Part shown: positions 5,788-9,130 of the stretch, one piece after another | How the letters are laid out: each line of letters opens with the position of its first letter | Numbering within the stretch: the first letter of the stretch is position 1 | Origin: Planctomycetes bacterium UBA2386 | Lineage (GTDB): Bacteria; Planctomycetota; UBA1135; UBA2386 | Reading direction: 5' to 3' | Length of the DNA stretch: 9,130 nt | NCBI GenBank assembly: GCA_002343845.1 | Contig: DDSQ01000106.1 | Span: 12,722 to 21,851 of the forward strand | Notes under the pieces: model-generated | What the model saw: only the letters and a program-made list of their open reading frames with translations | The model's database searches: none | Told to the model about the DNA's origin: nothing | Translations under genes and position numbers: made by a program

Positions 5788-7638
5788 TCAGGGCCCCGCG
5801 GTCCGCGCGTCGTCGCGGTGCAGCCGGGCGAACACGGCATCCGCCACCGCCGCCGGCAGGCCGGGCGCCGCCCGCAGCGCTTCGCGACTCGCCGCTCGCA
5901 GCGCCGCCAGCGACCCGAAGTGACGCAGCAGCGAGCGCCGCCGGGTCGGCCCGACCCCCGGCACGTCGTCGAGTTCACTGGCGATGCGCCCACGCGTCTG
6001 CCGGTGGTAGCCGATCGCGAACCGGTGCGCCTCGTCGCGCAGCGCCGCCAGCAGCAGCGTCTCCGGCGCGCCGTTCGCCAACGGCACCGCCTCGTCGCGA
6101 CCCGCAACGAACAACCGCTCGCCGCTCTCGGCCCGCGCGTCGCCGACGCCCCGCAACCGGCTCTTGGCCAGGCCGCACAGGTACAGATCGTCCTGCAGCC
6201 CGAGCTCTGCCACCGCGCGAACCGCCGCCGCGAGCTGGCCCTTGCCGCCGTCGACCACCAGCAGGTCCGGCAACCCCTCGTCGTCGCGTTCGAGACACAG
6301 CCGCAGGCTGCGCGTCACCGCTTCCTGCATCGCCGCGAAGTCGTCGCCGGCGTTCGCCGCCGAGATCCGGAACCGCCGGTACTGCGCCTTGTGTGGCGCG
6401 CCGTCGTCGAAGCACACGCGCGACGCGACCGTCGACGTGCCCTGGATCGTCGACACGTCGAGGCAGTGCAGCCGCACCGGCGCGTCCGCGAGTCCGAGCA
6501 GCTTCGCCAGCCGTTCGCCGGCTGCGCGCCGCCGCGATTCGGCATCTGCCGCCATCGCATCCGCCAGCCGCGCGTTCTCGACCGCCAGTTCGAGGTGCCG
6601 CCGCTTGTCACCGCGCTGCGGCACGTGCAGGTCGACGGCGCCGCCCCGCTTGTGCTGCAACCACGCCGCGATCATCGTCGGCTCGGCCGGCAGCCCCGGC
6701 AGCAGCACCATCGCCGGCACGTGGCGATCGCCTTCGTAGAAGCGGCCGAGCAGTTCGCCGAGCAGCAGGTCGTCGGGCAGTTCGCTGCGGAACGCGAAGC
6801 GCCGGCAGCTCTCGAGCGCGCCGCCGCGGAACGACAGGAACGCCACCGCGACGTCGTCGCCGGTGCGATGCACGCCGAGCGCATCCTCGTCGCCCGAACC
6901 CGCCACCACGGCCTGCGGTTCGGCCACCGCCTGCAGTGCCTGCACCTGGTCCTTCAGCGCCTGCGCGCGCTCGAACTCCAACGCCGCCGAAGCCGCCTGC
7001 ATGCGCGCACGCAGGTCGGTCAGCACCGGCCCGACGTCCCCGCGCAGGATGCGCACCGAATGGTCGAGCAGACCGTCGTAGGCCTCGCGCGTGATCAAAC
7101 CGACGCACGGTGCGGGGCAGCGGCCGATCTGGTGCTTGATGCACGGACGCGCGCGGTTCTCGAACACCGCGTCGTGGCAGTCGCGCAGCGGCACGATCTT
7201 GTGCAGCAGCCGCAGCGTGCGACGCACCGCCTTCGCCGACGCGAACGGCCCGAAGTACATCGCACCGTCGTCCTGGCGACGACGCACGAGGCGGTACCAC
7301 GGCCAGGGCTCGCGCCGGTCGAGGCGCAGCAACAAGAACGCCTTGTCGTCCTTCAGCTTCAGGTTGAAGCGCGGCTGTCGCTTCTTGATGACGGTGTTCT
7401 CGAGCAGCAGGGCTTCCTGTTCGGTCGCGGTCGCCACGAACTCGACGTCGGCAGCGGCGGCGGCGAGGAACGGCAACTGCACGCGCCCGTCACCGCCCGG
7501 CTTGAGGTAGCTGCGCACCCGCGCCCGCAGGTCGGCGGCCTTGCCGACGTAGAGCGCTTCGCCGGCCGCACCGAGGAACACGTAGACGCCCGGCCCCGTC
7601 GGGAAGCGCGCGACCTTCTCGGCGATGCGCTCGTGCAT
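5788..7638 (-). CDS. uvrC: UvrABC system protein C (excinuclease subunit)
   Basis: This is a 616-residue UvrC, a normal length. UvrC makes the 3' and 5' incisions around lesions after UvrB loads in nucleotide excision repair. The GIY-YIG nuclease domain is at 16-95 (PGVYVF, then ALYVGKAADLRARV). The cysteine cluster C154, C166, C174, C178 matches the conserved UvrC set. A UVR (UvrB-binding) motif lies near 206-240. The RNase H-like endonuclease domain carries its catalytic triad in LDVS (D394), VVDGGKGQL (D463) and RDEAHRF (H538). Tandem helix-hairpin-helix motifs begin at DVPGVGPTRRRSLLRHFGS (558-576). Everything needed for activity is present. The start at 7638 (MHERIAEK) is supported by the family N-terminus and by a GAGGAG ribosome-binding site 10 nt upstream that overlaps the previous gene's stop. 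The frame stays open upstream but there it overlaps the methyltransferase gene and is a shadow. Confidence 0.97.
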   Translation of the reverse strand: MHERIAEKVARFPTGPGVYVFLGAAGEALYVGKAADLRARVRSYLKPGGDGRVQLPFLAAAAADVEFVATATEQEALLLENTVIKKRQPRFNLKLKDDKAFLLLRLDRREPWPWYRLVRRRQDDGAMYFGPFASAKAVRRTLRLLHKIVPLRDCHDAVFENRARPCIKHQIGRCPAPCVGLITREAYDGLLDHSVRILRGDVGPVLTDLRARMQAASAALEFERAQALKDQVQALQAVAEPQAVVAGSGDEDALGVHRTGDDVAVAFLSFRGGALESCRRFAFRSELPDDLLLGELLGRFYEGDRHVPAMVLLPGLPAEPTMIAAWLQHKRGGAVDLHVPQRGDKRRHLELAVENARLADAMAADAESRRRAAGERLAKLLGLADAPVRLHCLDVSTIQGTSTVASRVCFDDGAPHKAQYRRFRISAANAGDDFAAMQEAVTRSLRLCLERDDEGLPDLLVVDGGKGQLAAAVRAVAELGLQDDLYLCGLAKSRLRGVGDARAESGERLFVAGRDEAVPLANGAPETLLLAALRDEAHRFAIGYHRQTRGRIASELDDVPGVGPTRRRSLLRHFGSLAALRAASREALRAAPGLPAAVADAVFARLHRDDARTAGP

Positions 7639-7648
7639 CCGCAAGACG

Positions 7649-7654
7649 CTCCTC
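7649..7654 (-). promoter_or_regulatory. Shine-Dalgarno site of uvrC overlapping the upstream stop
   Basis: GAGGAG lies 10 nt before the uvrC ATG and overlaps the TGA stop of the methyltransferase gene (7655-7653, reading TGAGGAG). This is the clearest ribosome-binding site in the window, and it implies that the two genes share a transcript and may be translationally coupled. Confidence 0.6.
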
Positions 7655-8444
7655 AGCCGGCGACCTTGTCGAACGTGAGCAACTGGTAGCTCAGGTAGCC
7701 GGCGCGCCAGGCGTCGTACTCCAGGGTGCCGCAGTTCAGCATGTCGGCGATGTCCTTGCCGATCTCGGGGCGTCGCGCCGAGTGCGCCGCGGTCCATTCG
7801 GCCGCGCGTTCGCGCAGGATCTCGAGGCACCGCCCGGTCATGCGGTAGGCGGCGCGACTGACGTCGCAGCTGGTGTGCAGCTCGAAGCCGAGGTCCTTCG
7901 CCGCCTGCAGCACGCGCGGCAGGAAGTGGAAGCGCCCCTGCGCGCGCGGCACGTCGACGTGCAGGAACTGGTCGCCGATGTGCAGGCGACCGCCGTAGCG
8001 CAGCGCTTTCGCCGCGCGCTCGATCGTCGCGCGCGGATCCTCGAAGTACTGGAACGACTCCTGGAACAGCACCCAGTCGAAGGAGCCGCGCCACTGGAAG
8101 GTCTCGAACGGGCTGACGTGGAACTCGACGGGATGCGGCACGTCGTCGGCCTTCGCGGCCAGGCGCGCGTACTCGATCAGCGGCGCGTCGGGCGAGATCG
8201 ACGTCACGCGGATGCCGCGCTTGCTGAGCCAGCGCGCGGTGGCGCCGAGCCCCGCCCCGACGTCGAGCACGCGCTCGGCCTTCGCCGGGCGGAAGAACAG
8301 ATTCAGCTCCATCATGTTCTCCTGCGCCAGTCCCGGGTGCTCGTCCATCGAGCGGAACCAGCCGAAGTGCATGTGGTCGCTGCCGGTGAGCAGGCGGAAC
8401 AGGTAGTACGGGGCGGGCAGCGTGAAGACGTCGGGCGCGGTCAT
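7653..8444 (-). CDS. Class I SAM-dependent methyltransferase
   Basis: A 263-residue protein from the ATG at 8444. The Rossmann-fold SAM-binding motif I is VLDVGAGLG (59-67). It is followed by a strand with its acidic end at SISPD (D86), a motif IV-like FDWVLFQESFQYF (122-134), and GGRLHIGDQF (151-160) after the next helix. The N-terminal segment PYYLFRLLTGSDHMHFGWF, followed by a long helix, resembles the lid region of small-molecule methyltransferases of the Methyltransf_11 / cyclopropane-synthase-like group. Aromatic residues are frequent, but no substrate can be assigned. It sits between uvrB (127 bp upstream) and uvrC (14 bp downstream), an unusual place for a methyltransferase. The frame is open back to 8570, but that extension is arginine-rich and implausible, so the ATG at 8444 is chosen. 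No strong Shine-Dalgarno sequence precedes it. Confidence 0.85.
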   Translation of the reverse strand: MTAPDVFTLPAPYYLFRLLTGSDHMHFGWFRSMDEHPGLAQENMMELNLFFRPAKAERVLDVGAGLGATARWLSKRGIRVTSISPDAPLIEYARLAAKADDVPHPVEFHVSPFETFQWRGSFDWVLFQESFQYFEDPRATIERAAKALRYGGRLHIGDQFLHVDVPRAQGRFHFLPRVLQAAKDLGFELHTSCDVSRAAYRMTGRCLEILRERAAEWTAAHSARRPEIGKDIADMLNCGTLEYDAWRAGYLSYQLLTFDKVAG

Positions 8445-8571
8445 GCGGAGGCGGAGGATCCTACCGCGGCGCCGCGCCAGACGACGTGTGCGCGCCGCTC
8501 GACCACGTCGCCGGTAGGACGGCACTCGCGGCGCAGCACGGACGCCTGTCCCGGCGCGCCACCGGCACACG
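8445..8571 (-). other. uvrB-methyltransferase intergenic region
   Basis: This 127-bp gap contains a 12-bp perfect palindrome at 8465-8476 (cgcggcgccgcg) and a short imperfect CCGG-flanked repeat near 8551-8565. There is no T-run, no clear promoter hexamers and no convincing small ORF. It could hold a promoter for the methyltransferase-uvrC-selenoprotein set, but the sequence does not show one plainly. Confidence 0.3.
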
Positions 8572-9130
8572 TCAGAGCAGTTCCATGTCGAGCTTCTCGA
8601 GCCGCCAGACCTCGTCGCGGATGCGCGCGGCGAGTTCGAAGTCGAGGTTCTTCGCCGCCGCCATCATCTCCTCGCGCAGCTTCTTCGTGTGCACGAGCAG
8701 CTGCTTGTGGTCGGCGAACGGCTGCTTGCCGGCGCCGGCGGGCGCTGACGCCGCCGCCCTCGCCCCACCATCCTTGGCGCCGCGGCCCTTGCCGCGCTTG
8801 CCCTTGCCCGGCACGACCTCGCCGTCCTCGGGTTCCGGCGACTGCAGCAGGTCGCGCACCGGTTTGACGATCGTCTTCGGCACGATGCCGTGCTGTTCGT
8901 TGTGCGCGCGCTGCTTCTGCCGCCGCCGCTCCATCTCGGCCAGCGCTCCCTCGATCGAGTCGGTGCGCTTGTCGGCGTAGAGGATCACCCGCCCATCCAC
9001 GTTGCGCGCGGCGCGCCCGCAGGTCTGGATCAGCGACGTCTTGCTGCGCAGGTAGCCCTCCTTGTCGGCGTCGAGCACCGCAACCAGCGTGACCTCCGGA
9101 AGGTCGAGGCCTTCGCGCAGCAGGTTGATG
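8572..9130 (-). CDS. uvrB: UvrABC system protein B, C-terminal part (5' truncated by window edge)
   Basis: 185 C-terminal residues of UvrB are visible, read from the window edge ([20 protein letters not shown]) to a TGA at 8574-8572. UvrB is the helicase-like damage-verification subunit that receives DNA from UvrA and recruits UvrC. Visible elements are the end of helicase domain 3 with motif VI ([11 protein letters not shown]), the family-typical [23 protein letters not shown], and [20 protein letters not shown]. The C-terminal UVR motif (about residues 145-180 of the visible part, ending [11 protein letters not shown]) pairs with the UVR motif of UvrC. Between them is a Lys/Gly/Ala-rich low-complexity linker (about 107-136), longer and more basic than in the UvrB proteins I know. 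The N-terminal two-thirds, including Walker A and the beta-hairpin, lie outside the window. Confidence 0.96.
   Translation of the reverse strand, partial: INLLREGLDLPEVTLVAVLDADKEGYLRSKTSLIQTCGRAARNVDGRVILYADKRTDSIEGALAEMERRRQKQRAHNEQHGIVPKTIVKPVRDLLQSPEPEDGEVVPGKGKRGKGRGAKDGGARAAASAPAGAGKQPFADHKQLLVHTKKLREEMMAAAKNLDFELAARIRDEVWRLEKLDMELL

Noticed and set aside
5566..7689. 700-residue open frame on the plus strand opposite uvrC and the selenoprotein
   Set aside because: It is antisense to a complete UvrC with all motifs; the composition is that of a GC-driven shadow.
7639..8094. N-terminal extension of uvrC
   Set aside because: The extension overlaps the methyltransferase gene, is not UvrC-like, and lies before a good ribosome-binding site and the family-typical N-terminus at 7638.
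1..9130. CRISPR arrays, insertion sequences, tRNA or rRNA genes
   Set aside because: No direct-repeat arrays, transposase-like frames, terminal inverted repeats or recognisable tRNA/rRNA sequence were found on reading both strands by eye.

Overview
This is a very GC-rich bacterial window with densely packed genes, short intergenic gaps and few Shine-Dalgarno sequences. Both exported proteins begin with signal peptides ending in an 'A-Q' step. The style suggests a planctomycete-like or another high-GC environmental lineage. This is an impression from composition and gene style, not a phylogenetic result.

Left half, plus strand: the 3' end of a CorC/HlyC-family gene (1-341). It is followed by a close-packed set: a three-helix NfeD-like OB-fold membrane protein (433-993), a flotillin/SPFH protein (1025-2644) and a 700-residue exported protein of unknown function (2652-4754). 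An NfeD-like protein next to a flotillin is a known pairing (compare YqiJ/YqiK) linked to membrane microdomains. The third protein starts 8 nt after the flotillin stop and may share that context.

Right half, minus strand (transcription runs right to left): the 3' part of uvrB (8572-9130), a class I SAM-dependent methyltransferase (7653-8444), uvrC (5788-7638) and a thioredoxin-fold gene (4788-5711). UvrB and UvrC belong to nucleotide excision repair. The two half-windows converge at 4755-4787, where a perfect 22-bp palindrome probably acts as a bidirectional terminator.

The main discovery is the thioredoxin-fold gene. Conventional reading splits it into two ORFs (75 and 227 residues) separated by one in-frame TGA. 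The two halves are in the same frame, and the TGA sits exactly at the first cysteine position of a thioredoxin active site, giving U-G-P-C instead of C-G-P-C. Seventeen nt downstream of the TGA begins a perfect 7-bp stem capped by a GGUCC loop, as expected of a bacterial SECIS element. The simplest reading is one 307-residue exported selenoprotein with Sec76, a cis-proline at P127 and a helical C-terminal region. All eight stop codons seen in the window are TGA, including this gene's own terminal stop, so recoding would have to depend on the local hairpin.
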